DNA from: Simplicispira sp. 125
GTDB lineage: Bacteria; Pseudomonadota; Gammaproteobacteria; Burkholderiales; Burkholderiaceae_C
NCBI RefSeq assembly: GCF_003096555.1
Contig: NZ_QEKM01000001.1
Span: 3,162,001-3,226,000, forward strand
Direction of reading: 5' to 3'
Length of the DNA stretch: 64,000 bases
Shown here in pieces: positions 25,334 to 34,401 of this stretch. Below the pieces are notes generated by a model. The model ran no database searches and was not told the origin of the DNA. It saw nothing but the letters and a program-made list of their open reading frames with translations. Both the position numbers and the translations under genes were made by a program. Positions within the stretch are counted from its first letter, which is position 1; the number at the start of each line of letters is the position of its first letter.

Positions 25334-26848
25334 TCAGCGGCGCATGTTGCCTGTTTCCACGTAGCGCTGGTGCCAGGACAGGGCTTCGTCCAGCAGGTGC
25401 GGCGTGTGACGGCCCACCGGATTGGCCTTGGCCCGTGCCAGATAGTCGCGCAGCTGCGGGCGGTAATCGGGATGCGCGCAGCGCTCGACGATGAGCTCGG
25501 CACGCTGTGTGGGGGACTTGCCCCGCAGGTCGGCCAGGCCTTGCTCGGTCACCAGGATCTGCACGTCGTGCTCGGTGTGGTCGACGTGGCTGACCATGGG
25601 CACGATGCAGGAGATGTTGCCGCCTTTGGCCAGCGAGGGCGTCATGAAGATGGAGAGGTAGGCGTTGCGCGCAAAGTCGCCCGAACCGCCAATACCGTTC
25701 ATGATGGCCGAGCCCATGACGTGGGTGGAGTTGACGTTACCGTAGAGATCGGCCTCGATCATGGCGTTCATCGCAATCAGGCCCAGGCGGCGGATCACCT
25801 CGGGGTGGTTGCTGATTTCCTGCGGGCGCAGCACGATGCGCTGGCGGTAGAAATCAAGCTCGGCCAGGAAATCCTGCATGGCCGCCGGGCTGAGCGAGAG
25901 CGCGGTGGCCGAGGCTGAATCGAGCGTACCGCTTTTGAGCATGGCGAGCATGCCGTCCTGCAGCACCTCGGTGTAGGCGGTGAGGTGCTTGAACGGCCCG
26001 GCGTCCAGCCCCGCGAGCACCGCATTGGCGATATTGCCCACGCCCGACTGCAGGGGCAGAAGCTCTTGCGGCAGACGGCCCAGGGCCACCTCTTGCTGCA
26101 GGAAATCGATGATGTGGCCGGCAATGCGCTGCGAGGTTTCGTCCGGCGGGCTGAAGACCGAGTTGCGGTCAGGGTGGTTGGTGCACACCACGGCCACCAC
26201 CTTGTTGGGGTCGACCTGCAGGTACGGCCCGCCAATGCGGTCGTCCGAGTGCAGCAGCGGAATCGGCACACGGTTTGGAGGTCGGTCGGTACCGTAGTAG
26301 ATGTCGTGCATGCCTTCCAGTGCAGCGGGTTGCCACTGGTTCACCTCGAGAATGATCTTGTCGGCCTGGTCCAGCCAGGTTTTGTTGTTGCCCACCGAGG
26401 ACGAGGGAATGAGCCGTCCGTCGGGCAACACGCCCGCCACTTCGACCACGGCCACGTCAAGCTTGCCAAAAAAACCAAACCACACGTAGGGCGCAACATG
26501 CGAGAGATGGATGTCCATGTACTGCATCTCGCCGGCGTTGATCTGCTTGCGGCAACTCGGGTCGGACTGGTAGGGCATGCGCATGCTGATGCCCTGTGCC
26601 TGGGCCAGTACGCCATCGAGTTCGGGCGCTGTCGATGCGCCCGTCCATAGGCCGATGCGAAAGTCTTCGCCGCGTGCGTGCGCCGCCTGCATGCGCTGCG
26701 CCAGTGCACCCGGCACGGCCTTGGGGTAGCCAGCGCCGGTGAAGCCGCTCATACCCACGCGGTCGCCTGGCGCGATCAGGGTGGCCGCTTCATCGGCCGA
26801 CATCATGCGGCGGCGGAATTCGGGATACAGAACACGGTCTTCGAACAA
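25334..26848 (-). CDS. Acetyl-CoA hydrolase/succinyl-CoA:acetate CoA-transferase family protein
   Basis: About 504 residues, the usual length. GVGNIANAVLAGL and the catalytic glutamate in YTEVLQDG are present, as are NGIGGSGDFARNAYLSIF and the C-terminal DLRGKSPTQRAELIV. These match class I CoA-transferases such as AarC/Cat1, which move CoA between succinyl-CoA and acetate or propionate. The frame runs upstream through a terminator hairpin (26868-26896), so the start must lie downstream of it. TTG 26848, five bases after CGGAGG, is the best choice, giving MFEDRVLYPEFRRRM. Confidence 0.85.
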   Translation of the reverse strand: MFEDRVLYPEFRRRMMSADEAATLIAPGDRVGMSGFTGAGYPKAVPGALAQRMQAAHARGEDFRIGLWTGASTAPELDGVLAQAQGISMRMPYQSDPSCRKQINAGEMQYMDIHLSHVAPYVWFGFFGKLDVAVVEVAGVLPDGRLIPSSSVGNNKTWLDQADKIILEVNQWQPAALEGMHDIYYGTDRPPNRVPIPLLHSDDRIGGPYLQVDPNKVVAVVCTNHPDRNSVFSPPDETSQRIAGHIIDFLQQEVALGRLPQELLPLQSGVGNIANAVLAGLDAGPFKHLTAYTEVLQDGMLAMLKSGTLDSASATALSLSPAAMQDFLAELDFYRQRIVLRPQEISNHPEVIRRLGLIAMNAMIEADLYGNVNSTHVMGSAIMNGIGGSGDFARNAYLSIFMTPSLAKGGNISCIVPMVSHVDHTEHDVQILVTEQGLADLRGKSPTQRAELIVERCAHPDYRPQLRDYLARAKANPVGRHTPHLLDEALSWHQRYVETGNMRR

Positions 26849-26867
26849 AATGCGGCCTCCGGCAGAC

Positions 26868-26896
26868 AAAAAAACATGCGCCCGGTGGGGGCGCAT
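26868..26896 (-). terminator. Rho-independent terminator after the NCS2 permease gene
   Basis: On the minus strand CATGCGCCC pairs perfectly with GGGCGCATG (26875-26883 with 26888-26896) across a 4-base loop and is followed by seven Ts. It ends transcription from the permease gene and separates it from the CoA-transferase. Confidence 0.85.
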
Positions 26897-26943
26897 GGAA
26901 AGAGGGATTTTATCGGCCTCCAGGCCGAAACAAAGGGTTTTCC

Positions 26944-28260
26944 CTAGTTGGCGGATTTTGTATGTGGTGCAGATGCGCCATCGCGGTTGAGCAGCGCGTA
27001 GAGCACGATGGCGCCAAAGGTCGCGGTGCCAATGCCGCCCAGCGCAAACTGGCCGAACTTGAGCGTGAAGTCGCCCGTGCCCAGGATGAGCGTGATGGCG
27101 GCCACGATGAGGTTCTTGTTCTGCGAGAAATCGACCTTGTTGTCCACCCAGATCTTGGCGCCCGCCACCGCAATCAGGCCAAACACCACGATCGAGACAC
27201 CGCCCATCACCGGCAGCGGAATCGCCTGGATCACGGCGCCAAATTTGGGGCTGAAGCCCAGCAGCACGGCGATCAGCGCGGCCACGAGAAACACGGCGGT
27301 CGAGTAGATTTTGGTCGCAGCCATCACGCCAATGTTCTCGGCGTAGGTCGTCACGCCCGTGCCACCGGCGGCGCCGCTGACCATGGTGGCAATGCCGTCG
27401 CCAATGAAGGCCCGGCCCATGTACTGGTCGATGTTGCGGCCCGTCATGGCGGTCACGGCCTTGATATGGCCCAGGTTTTCGGCCACCAGGATGATGACCA
27501 CCGGCACGATGAGCAGCATGGCGTTGGCGCTGAACACCGGCGCTGCAAAGCTGGGCATGCCCACCCAGGGGGCATTGACCACGCCTGAGAGATCCAGCGG
27601 CTTGCCCAGGCCCATGCCATTGGCCAGCACGGCGTAGACGATGCTGGCGAGCACCAGACCCACCAGAATCAACAGCCGCTGCACCATGCCGCGGGTCAGT
27701 ACCGCCACCAGGCCTACGCTCACGAAGGTGAGTACCTGCATCCAGCTGTCAAAGTTGCTCGCTGCCATGTTCTTGACGGGAATACCGGCCAGGTTCAGGC
27801 CAATCACCGCGACCACCGCACCGGTAACCACCGGCGGCATAAAGCGCTCGATCCAGCCCGTACCGATGGCCTGGACGATGAAACCGACCAGGGTGTACAC
27901 CGCCCCGCAGGCAATGATGCCGCCCAGCGCGAGCCCGATGTTGGCGTTCGGCCCCTTGCCGACGTAAGAAGTGGCGGCAATCACCACGCCAATGAAAGCA
28001 AAGCTCGACCCCAGGTAGCTGGGCACCTTGCCCCCGGTGATCAGGAAGAAGATCAGCGTGCCAATGCCGCTCATCAGGATGGCCAGGTTGGGGTCAAAGC
28101 CCATCAGGATGGGCGCCAGCACCGTGGAGCCAAACATGGCAATCACGTGCTGCACACCCATGGCCCCGGTCTGCGGCCAGGGCAGGCGCTCGTGTGGCCC
28201 GATGACGCCGCCCTGCGCCAGTACATCGGCGCTTTTCTCCTGCCAGTCAAACATTCCCAT
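26944..28260 (-). CDS. NCS2-family uracil/xanthine permease
   Basis: A 438-residue, 14-helix NCS2 transporter. The signature QHVIAMFGSTVLAPILMGFD lies at the N-terminus. The substrate-site motifs LVAENLGHIKAVTAMTGRN (helix 8) and GGTGVTTYAENIGVMAATK (helix 10) have the Glu residues of the uracil branch. It is a nucleobase:H+ symporter, with uracil likely but not proven. ATG 28260 follows GGAGGG. It is separated from fumarylacetoacetase by 87 bp. Confidence 0.88.
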   Translation of the reverse strand: MGMFDWQEKSADVLAQGGVIGPHERLPWPQTGAMGVQHVIAMFGSTVLAPILMGFDPNLAILMSGIGTLIFFLITGGKVPSYLGSSFAFIGVVIAATSYVGKGPNANIGLALGGIIACGAVYTLVGFIVQAIGTGWIERFMPPVVTGAVVAVIGLNLAGIPVKNMAASNFDSWMQVLTFVSVGLVAVLTRGMVQRLLILVGLVLASIVYAVLANGMGLGKPLDLSGVVNAPWVGMPSFAAPVFSANAMLLIVPVVIILVAENLGHIKAVTAMTGRNIDQYMGRAFIGDGIATMVSGAAGGTGVTTYAENIGVMAATKIYSTAVFLVAALIAVLLGFSPKFGAVIQAIPLPVMGGVSIVVFGLIAVAGAKIWVDNKVDFSQNKNLIVAAITLILGTGDFTLKFGQFALGGIGTATFGAIVLYALLNRDGASAPHTKSAN

Positions 28261-28347
28261 GCTGCTTCCCTCCATGTAACGATGGCCGCGATGCTACGCG
28301 AAACAGGCCCTTGGCGGGGGCTGGCTACGGCGGTTGAAACAGCGGCC

Positions 28348-29691
28348 TCAGCCCGCTGTTGTGGGGGCGTGGGCTGGCAGCACCGTGCCCCGGCATTCGC
28401 CAAAGCCAATGCGCGCGGTGCCGGGCTTTTCACACCAGCCGCGCAGGATCACGGTGTCGCCGTCGGCCAGAAAGGCACGTTCTTCGCCCGTTTCCGCCAG
28501 CACCAGGGGCTGCGCGCCCGCGCGGCTCAACTCGACCAGCGCGCCCGCTTCCTGTGGTGTGGGGCCCGAGATGGTGCCGGTGCCCAGCAGGTCGCCGCTT
28601 TGCAGGTTGCAGCCGCCGACGGTGTGCTGCGCCAGCATTTGTGCCACGGTCCAGTACTGGTGGCGAAAACTGGTGCGCGAGAGTTCGGTCGGGGGCAGCG
28701 CCTGGCGGCGGTGCTGCGCCGTCTCCAGGCCCACCGTGAGCTGCACGTCCACTCCGCCGTGCGCGCGGTTTGCGGGGGCGTCCAGGTAGGGCAGGGGCTG
28801 CGGATCGGTGGCGGGGCGTTCGACCGCGGGTACGCGAAAGGGCGCCAGCGCCTCCATGGTCACGACCCAGGGCGAGACACTGGTGCAGAAGTTTTTACCC
28901 AGAAACGGCCCCAGCGGCGCCATTTCCCAGAACTGGTGGTCACGGGCCGACCAGTCGTTGAGCAGCCCCATGCCAAAGATATGCTCCTCGGCCTGCGCCA
29001 GCGGCACGGGCTCGCCCAGCGCATTGCCCGGGCCGACGTAAATGGCCATCTCCAGCTCGTAGTCCAGCCGAGCGCAGGGGCCATGCACCGGCGCGCTGGC
29101 GCCCGGGGGCAAAGCCTGGCCCCAGGGTCGGTGGAAGGCTGTGCCGCTGACCACCACGCTCGACGCCCTGCCGTGGTAGGCAATGGGCAGCCACTGGAAG
29201 TTGGGTGTGAGCGGCTCGTCGGGCCGGATGAATTGGCCCACATTGCGTGCGTGGTGGATGGAGGTGTAGAAGTCGGTGTAGTTGGCCACGCGCACCGGCA
29301 GCGTGTATTCCACCGCCACCTGCGGTGTGAGGCAACCGCGCAGCGCCTGCACGGCTGCGCCCTCGGCGCCGTCCTGCAGCAGCGCAAACAGCCCATGGCG
29401 CAGCGCCTGCCAGGCCTCGCTGCCCAGGGCCATGAGTTCGTTGAGCTGCGGGTGGGCACCGGCCAGAGCGGCTTGGTGGGCCAGGCCGTCCAGGCAGCCC
29501 GCCACCGCCACGCGCGCCAGGTCAATCACCTGGTCGCCAATGGCCACGCCGCCCCGCCAGGGTTCGTCGCCGCTGTGGTGGCGGAACACGGCGAACGGCA
29601 GGTTCTGGATCGGAAAGTCGCAGCCCGGCTGGTTGGCCGATGCCACCCAGCTGCGCGCAGCCGGGTCATGGGTGTGGTTGAGGCGGGTCAT
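28348..29691 (-). CDS. fahA: Fumarylacetoacetase
   Basis: 447 residues of the FAH family. It splits 4-fumarylacetoacetate to fumarate and acetoacetate, the last step of homogentisate and tyrosine breakdown. Metal and active-site stretches are visible: NYTDFYTSIHHARNVG (Asp ligand and catalytic His), LDYELEMAIYVG (Glu ligands) and LNDWSARDHQFWE (Asp). An N-terminal SH3-like domain precedes the core. It starts 2 bp after the cyclase-family gene, so the two are co-transcribed. Homogentisate dioxygenase (hmgA), its common neighbour, is not in the window. Confidence 0.93.
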   Translation of the reverse strand: MTRLNHTHDPAARSWVASANQPGCDFPIQNLPFAVFRHHSGDEPWRGGVAIGDQVIDLARVAVAGCLDGLAHQAALAGAHPQLNELMALGSEAWQALRHGLFALLQDGAEGAAVQALRGCLTPQVAVEYTLPVRVANYTDFYTSIHHARNVGQFIRPDEPLTPNFQWLPIAYHGRASSVVVSGTAFHRPWGQALPPGASAPVHGPCARLDYELEMAIYVGPGNALGEPVPLAQAEEHIFGMGLLNDWSARDHQFWEMAPLGPFLGKNFCTSVSPWVVTMEALAPFRVPAVERPATDPQPLPYLDAPANRAHGGVDVQLTVGLETAQHRRQALPPTELSRTSFRHQYWTVAQMLAQHTVGGCNLQSGDLLGTGTISGPTPQEAGALVELSRAGAQPLVLAETGEERAFLADGDTVILRGWCEKPGTARIGFGECRGTVLPAHAPTTAG

Positions 29692-29693
29692 GG

Positions 29694-30503
29694 TCAGGCC
29701 TTGGCAGGGAGCAGGGCATCGTCAAAGATGGCGACGGCGCGCGTCCAGCCCGCCGAGGCGCCGCGAATCTTGTGCGGAAAGCAGCTGATCATGAAACCCG
29801 TGTGCGGCAGGGCTTCGAGGTTGTGGAGTTTTTCCAGGTGGCAATAGCCAATGTCGCGTCCGGCCTTGTGGCCTTCCCAGATCAGGCTGGCGTCGTGCGT
29901 CTGGCCGTACTTCTGGGCGGTGTGCACAAAGGGTGCATCCCAGCTCCAGGCGTCGGTGCCTGTCAGGCGCACGCCGCGCTCGAGCAGGTACATGGTGGCC
30001 TCGTAGCCCATGCCGCACCCGGCGCTCACAAAATCGTCGTGTCCGTAACGCGAGCCCGCGCGCGTGTTCACCACCACGATCTCCAGGGGGCTCAGCACAT
30101 GGCCGATGCGGGCCAGTTCGGCTTCCACATCCTTGGCCGTGACCACGTAGCCGTCGGCAAAATGGCGAAAGTCCAGCTTTACGCCGGGCTGGAAGCACCA
30201 TTCCAGCGGCACCTGGTCGATGGTGATGGCGGGTTTTTTGTCACCCAGGGCCTTGTCCTGGGTCGAGTGGAAGTGGTAGGGCGCATCGAGGTGTGTGCCG
30301 TTGTGCGTCGAGAGGTTGACCAGCTCCACGGCCCAGCCCTCGCCGTCGGGCAGGTCTTCCTTTTTCAGGCCGGGAAAGAAGGGCGCGATCTGCGCGAAGG
30401 TGTTCTCATGGCTGAAATACTGGATCTTGGGCGCAAAGGCCGGTGGGTCGGAGATGACGTCGTTCTCCAGGTAGATCGACAAGTCAACAAAAGTGCGGGG
30501 CAT
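29694..30503 (-). CDS. Cyclase-family metal hydrolase (kynurenine-formamidase-like)
   Basis: 269 residues of PF04199. The metal-binding motif HNGTHLDAPYHFH is complete, and VVVNTRAGSRYGHDDFVSAG and TGTDAWSWDAPFVHT follow. Family members include bacterial kynurenine formamidase, isatin hydrolase and hydrolases of cyclic or amide metabolites. It lies between a TRAP transporter and fahA in one transcription unit, so the substrate is probably an intermediate of the imported compound. Confidence 0.85.
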   Translation of the reverse strand: MPRTFVDLSIYLENDVISDPPAFAPKIQYFSHENTFAQIAPFFPGLKKEDLPDGEGWAVELVNLSTHNGTHLDAPYHFHSTQDKALGDKKPAITIDQVPLEWCFQPGVKLDFRHFADGYVVTAKDVEAELARIGHVLSPLEIVVVNTRAGSRYGHDDFVSAGCGMGYEATMYLLERGVRLTGTDAWSWDAPFVHTAQKYGQTHDASLIWEGHKAGRDIGYCHLEKLHNLEALPHTGFMISCFPHKIRGASAGWTRAVAIFDDALLPAKA

Positions 30504-30531
30504 GGGGAGACCTCCTTGGGCAGGGAAACGG

Positions 30532-31851
30532 TCAGCGCAACAGCACCAGGCTGATGGCTGGGAAGAAGATGAGCAGCAGCAGCACGCCCAGCATCATGAG
30601 CGTGAAGGGCGCTGTGCCGCGAAAAATATCGCCCAGCGAGATGCTCTCGTCCTGCAGCGTGCTTTTGATGACGTAGACCGACAGACCAAACGGTGGTGTC
30701 AGCAGTCCGATCTCGACGGCCACCACGGTCACCACGCCGAACCAGATCAGGTTCATGCCGAACTGCTCGGCCAGCGGCAGCATCAGCGGCAGCACGATGA
30801 GCAGGATGGACGAGGAGTCGACCACCATGCCCAGCGCGATCACGATCAGCACATAGAGCATCAGAAACGCCGTGGCGCCCAGCCCAGCCTGCGCCATGGT
30901 TTCGACCAGGAATTGCGGCATGCCTGACATGGCCAGCATGCGCGTGTAGATGGTGGCGCAGATGATGAGAAAGCTCACCGATACCGTGACGTGTCCGGTC
31001 TCCGTCAGCACGCTCCACAGCGTGCGGGCATTGAGCTTGCCGCGCAGCAGCGCAATCACCAGCGCCAGCGCCGCGCCCACGGCCCCCGCCTCGGTGGCTG
31101 TGAAATAGCCTGCGTACAGGCCGCCGAGCACCAGCACGATCATCAGCACACTGGGCACGAGCTTGCGCAGCAAGGTGCCCACGGGCATCAGCACCATGTC
31201 TTCGATGGGTTGGGGTGCACCGCTGGCATACACCGAGCGCGGCCAGACAAAAGACATCACGACGATGCCCAGGGTGTAGGCCAGCGCCAGCAGCAGGCCC
31301 GGCACAATGCCCGCGGTGAACAGGTCGCCCACCGACTGGTTGGACAGGAAACCGTACAAAATCATCAGCAGGCTGGGCGGGATCAGCATGCCCAGCACCG
31401 ATGACCCGGCCACCACGCCCACGGCGAATTTCGGCTGGTAGCCAAAGCGCAGCATCTCGGGCACGGCGACGCGCGTGAAAACCGCGGCTGAGGCAATCGA
31501 CACACCGGTAATGGCTGCGAACACGGCGTTTGACGCCACCGTGGCCACGCCCAGGCCGCCGCGCAGGCGCCGCAGCAATTGGTTGGCCACCTCGAACGCA
31601 TCCTTGCCAATGTCGGCATGGGCCACCAGGAAGCCCGTGAGCACAAACAGCGGCACCACGCCAAAGATGTGGCTGGCAATGGCGTCCTGGCTGGCCTGCG
31701 CCAGCAGGTGGGCGGCAATGCCGGCATCGTCCTTGATGAGCCACACGCCGATGAACGAGACGACGGCCAGCACCACGGCCACATGCATACCGGCCCAGAT
31801 CAGTGCCAGCATCAGCACCAGCGACGCGCAGGCCACCAGGGTCGGGCTCAC
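30532..31851 (-). CDS. TRAP transporter large permease (DctM type)
   Basis: 439 residues with about 12 membrane segments. It contains the DctM signatures AGSSVLGMLIPPSLLMILYG and LVLGGLYAGYFTATEAGAVG. It forms the ion-coupled transport channel with the small permease encoded just upstream. The GTG start (31851) overlaps the small-permease stop as GTGA. The upstream extension of the open frame is a shadow. Confidence 0.9.
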   Translation of the reverse strand: MSPTLVACASLVLMLALIWAGMHVAVVLAVVSFIGVWLIKDDAGIAAHLLAQASQDAIASHIFGVVPLFVLTGFLVAHADIGKDAFEVANQLLRRLRGGLGVATVASNAVFAAITGVSIASAAVFTRVAVPEMLRFGYQPKFAVGVVAGSSVLGMLIPPSLLMILYGFLSNQSVGDLFTAGIVPGLLLALAYTLGIVVMSFVWPRSVYASGAPQPIEDMVLMPVGTLLRKLVPSVLMIVLVLGGLYAGYFTATEAGAVGAALALVIALLRGKLNARTLWSVLTETGHVTVSVSFLIICATIYTRMLAMSGMPQFLVETMAQAGLGATAFLMLYVLIVIALGMVVDSSSILLIVLPLMLPLAEQFGMNLIWFGVVTVVAVEIGLLTPPFGLSVYVIKSTLQDESISLGDIFRGTAPFTLMMLGVLLLLIFFPAISLVLLR

Positions 31852-32429
31852 GCCTTGCCTCCCCGGCGCAGTGCGGCAAAGCGCTTCAGGTCGGCCCAGG
31901 CCAGCAGCACGAAGGTGGCGAGCGTGGCCGCCAGACCGATCAGCATGACGAGGCGCACCGGCCACACCGGCGCCGTAAAGTCGCCGATCGCGCCCACATA
32001 TTCGCGGATGCGGATGGACTCCCACAGCGGCTCCCAGGCCGCCCAGAGAATGGTGGCCATCAAGGTTGCCCCGACCCCATGGAAGACGGCGTGCAGCAGC
32101 GCGGCCCCCTGCGGGTGGCTGCGCTCCAGGCCCTGCAGCAGCACATCGGCGCGTGTGATGCGGCCGCTGTGCAGCGTGTCAGCCAGTTGCAGGAATACGA
32201 TACCCACGATGGACAGCGACACCAGCTCCGTCACCCCGCGCACCGGCGCATTCAACAGGTTGCGGCCTAGCACATCGGTGTTGATGAGCAGCATCAACAA
32301 CACGATCCACAGCGTGCCCAGTGCGTTGAGCGCCTGCACCACGCGGTGGAACTTCCACGGCAGCGGCTGGCGGTACGAGTCGGTTCCCGCTGCCGGTGGG
32401 TGGGTTTCTGAAGTAACGGAATGCGCCAT
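31848..32429 (-). CDS. TRAP transporter small permease (DctQ type)
   Basis: 193 residues with four membrane helices, including the DctQ family hallmark NTDVLGRNLLNAPVRGVTEL after helix 1. The 25-residue soluble N-terminus is longer than usual. It is 116 bp from the binding-protein gene, and the gap carries no clear terminator. Confidence 0.88.
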   Translation of the reverse strand: MAHSVTSETHPPAAGTDSYRQPLPWKFHRVVQALNALGTLWIVLLMLLINTDVLGRNLLNAPVRGVTELVSLSIVGIVFLQLADTLHSGRITRADVLLQGLERSHPQGAALLHAVFHGVGATLMATILWAAWEPLWESIRIREYVGAIGDFTAPVWPVRLVMLIGLAATLATFVLLAWADLKRFAALRRGGKA

Positions 32430-32545
32430 GGGCGAGTGTCCTTATTCTGTTTCCAAATCATTCGGGTCTAGGCGCGAAGCCGCTGACAGTGCTGTGTAGC
32501 ACGGCAAGGCGAAGCAGCAACGACACGGATGGTTTAGAAATGGAA

Positions 32546-33619
32546 TTACTTGGCGGACCAGTCGCGTGGCAGGTCAGTTCCCGCCTTCTTCAGGCCATCG
32601 ACGTAGCCCTTGAGCACCTGCTCGGCGGGCAGGCCCTTGCCCTGCAGGTCGGCTGCCCAGGTTTTGGCGATGGGCGGCAGGGCTTCGGCCCAGCGCTTGC
32701 GCTCGGGGGCGGGCAGTTCGCTGATCTTGGCGCCGCCCTCTTCCATCTTCTTGAGCAGGCCTGCGGCCGCCGTCGTTTGCGCGGCGGCAAAGCGCACGCT
32801 GTATTCGTCGCCCACCTCGCGGAAGATCTTCTGGACCTCGGGCGGCAGTTTGTCGAAACGCCCCTTGTTCATGGCAATGCCGCCCGCGAACTGAGAGCCG
32901 AAATTGACCTTGGTGATGTAGGGCGCCACCTCGTGCACCTTGGCGCCCCAGGCGCCGGTGGCAAAGGTGACAACCCCGTTCGATACGCCGGACTTGATGT
33001 CCTCGTAGTAGGTGTTCAGGTTGCCCGCCACGGCGACCGCGCCCGTGCCCTGCACCCAGTTCGCGGACGGGCCGGGGGCGGTGATTTTCTTGCCCTTGAG
33101 GTCGTCGATGGACTTGACCGGGAAGTGGGTCCACAGGTGGTACGAATCGAGCGCTGCCCCGCCCAGGTACACCAGCCCGTTCTTGGTCCAGGCCTGGCCC
33201 ATCGCCGGTATATCGTGCTGCAGCTGGGCGACCACTTTGGTGACGGTGCCAATGTCTTCGGAGCCGAACGGCGCGAAGTAGCTCACGTTCTGCAGCGGAA
33301 AGCGCGGCGCCTCGAACAGGGTGCCGACGAAGCCGATATCGGCCACACCGTCGGCAATACCTTTGGATTCGCTGCCGATCTTGATCAGGGTGCCGCCCCA
33401 GGCCCGCGTCCAGTCGATCTTGGTCTTGCCGCCCGCATCGGCCAGGCGTTTGTCCACTTCCGGGATGAAAAATTCGTCGATCAGCTTGACCCACAAAAAC
33501 ACCGGCGGGTGTCCGCCCGCCGCGGTGAGCCGCAGGGTTTGCTGCGCATGGCTGGCGCCGGTGGCGGCGCAGCACAGGGTTGCGGCGACGGCGGCGATCT
33601 GGAATGAACGGCGGTGCAT
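32546..33619 (-). CDS. TRAP transporter substrate-binding protein (DctP family)
   Basis: A 357-residue periplasmic protein with signal peptide (ending TGASHA) and DctP fold: SKGIADGVADIGFVGTLFEA, FPVKSIDDLKGKKITAPG, and the arginine-position segment. It is longer and clearly distinct from the two DctP proteins at 46-48 kb, so it binds a different acid. ATG 33619 has GGAG before it. The gene follows the TetR gene by 11 bp, and co-expression with fahA suggests an aromatic-acid-pathway substrate. Confidence 0.87.
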   Translation of the reverse strand: MHRRSFQIAAVAATLCCAATGASHAQQTLRLTAAGGHPPVFLWVKLIDEFFIPEVDKRLADAGGKTKIDWTRAWGGTLIKIGSESKGIADGVADIGFVGTLFEAPRFPLQNVSYFAPFGSEDIGTVTKVVAQLQHDIPAMGQAWTKNGLVYLGGAALDSYHLWTHFPVKSIDDLKGKKITAPGPSANWVQGTGAVAVAGNLNTYYEDIKSGVSNGVVTFATGAWGAKVHEVAPYITKVNFGSQFAGGIAMNKGRFDKLPPEVQKIFREVGDEYSVRFAAAQTTAAAGLLKKMEEGGAKISELPAPERKRWAEALPPIAKTWAADLQGKGLPAEQVLKGYVDGLKKAGTDLPRDWSAK

Positions 33620-33630
33620 GGAGGTCTCCT

Positions 33631-34311
33631 TCAGGTGGACGGATGGGCTGGCAGCAGTGCGGCGATGCCTGCGGTCATGAAATCGATGAGCAACGAGGCG
33701 GCCTGCGGATCGTGGGAGGTATTTGCGCCGCACGAGAGGCGTTCTACCCGGTGGTCGATCAGGTGGTGCAAAAGCGCCCCTATGGTGAACTGGTAGGCCC
33801 AGGCAGCCTGCGCGCGTGGGGCTCCTGGCCGCGCAGCGTGCAGGGCATCAATGAAGGCGTGCGCCATGGGGTCGAAGTAGTCGGCCAGCACGCGCTCGGT
33901 ATCGGGGGTGCGGTAGGTCAGCTCGCGTGCCACCAGTTGCGCGTAGTACTCACCCTCGCAGCTGGCGCGCATGGCCAGCACGGGGTTCACAAAGGCCTCG
34001 ACGATGCGCCGCAGGTAGCTGCCGTCACGGGGGCTGGCCTGGGCCTGTTGCAGTAGGGCCAGGCGGGCGTCTATGGTGCTGCGCCAGTGCGCGAAGATGG
34101 CATGGAACAGCTCATGCTTCTGCCCGTAGTAGTAGGCGACCAGCGCCAGGGGCACCTGTGCTTCCAGGGCAATCTGGCGGATGGAGACCGCGTGGTAACC
34201 GTGCTCGGCAAACAGTTTCTCGGCCGCCAGCAAAATGGCTGCACGCCGGTCGGGGCGGTTGTGCACCGCCGCGCGGGCGCGGGTTTTGGGGGGCGTGGAA
34301 GGCGCTGCCAT
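33631..34311 (-). CDS. TetR-family transcriptional regulator
   Basis: 226 residues. The N-terminal TetR helix-turn-helix reads AEKLFAEHGYHAVSIRQIAL then EAQVPLALVAYYYGQKHELF. The ligand domain has the TetR_C_33-like AWAYQFTIGALLHHLIDH. It is first in the TRAP-cyclase-fahA unit and divergent from the acetoacetyl-CoA synthetase. A perfect dyad between the two starts (34341-34358) is its probable operator, so it likely controls both directions. Confidence 0.88.
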   Translation of the reverse strand: MAAPSTPPKTRARAAVHNRPDRRAAILLAAEKLFAEHGYHAVSIRQIALEAQVPLALVAYYYGQKHELFHAIFAHWRSTIDARLALLQQAQASPRDGSYLRRIVEAFVNPVLAMRASCEGEYYAQLVARELTYRTPDTERVLADYFDPMAHAFIDALHAARPGAPRAQAAWAYQFTIGALLHHLIDHRVERLSCGANTSHDPQAASLLIDFMTAGIAALLPAHPST

Positions 34312-34340
34312 GGCGTTTGATTGGACGATTGTCTAAATTG

Positions 34341-34358
34341 TTTGTACAACCGTACAAA
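34341..34358. promoter_or_regulatory. Probable TetR operator, TTTGTAC-N4-GTACAAA
   Basis: A perfect 7-bp inverted repeat with spacer AACC. It lies 30 bp from the TetR start and 44 bp from the synthetase ATG. A second, imperfect dyad TTGGAC-GATT-GTCTAA (34321-34336) abuts it. TetR dimers bind such dyads, and the location lets one site repress both promoters. Confidence 0.6.
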
Positions 34359-34401
34359 CCCTGTGCCGCCCCGGGCGCGTACGCGCTACCCTGCCCACCG
34401 T

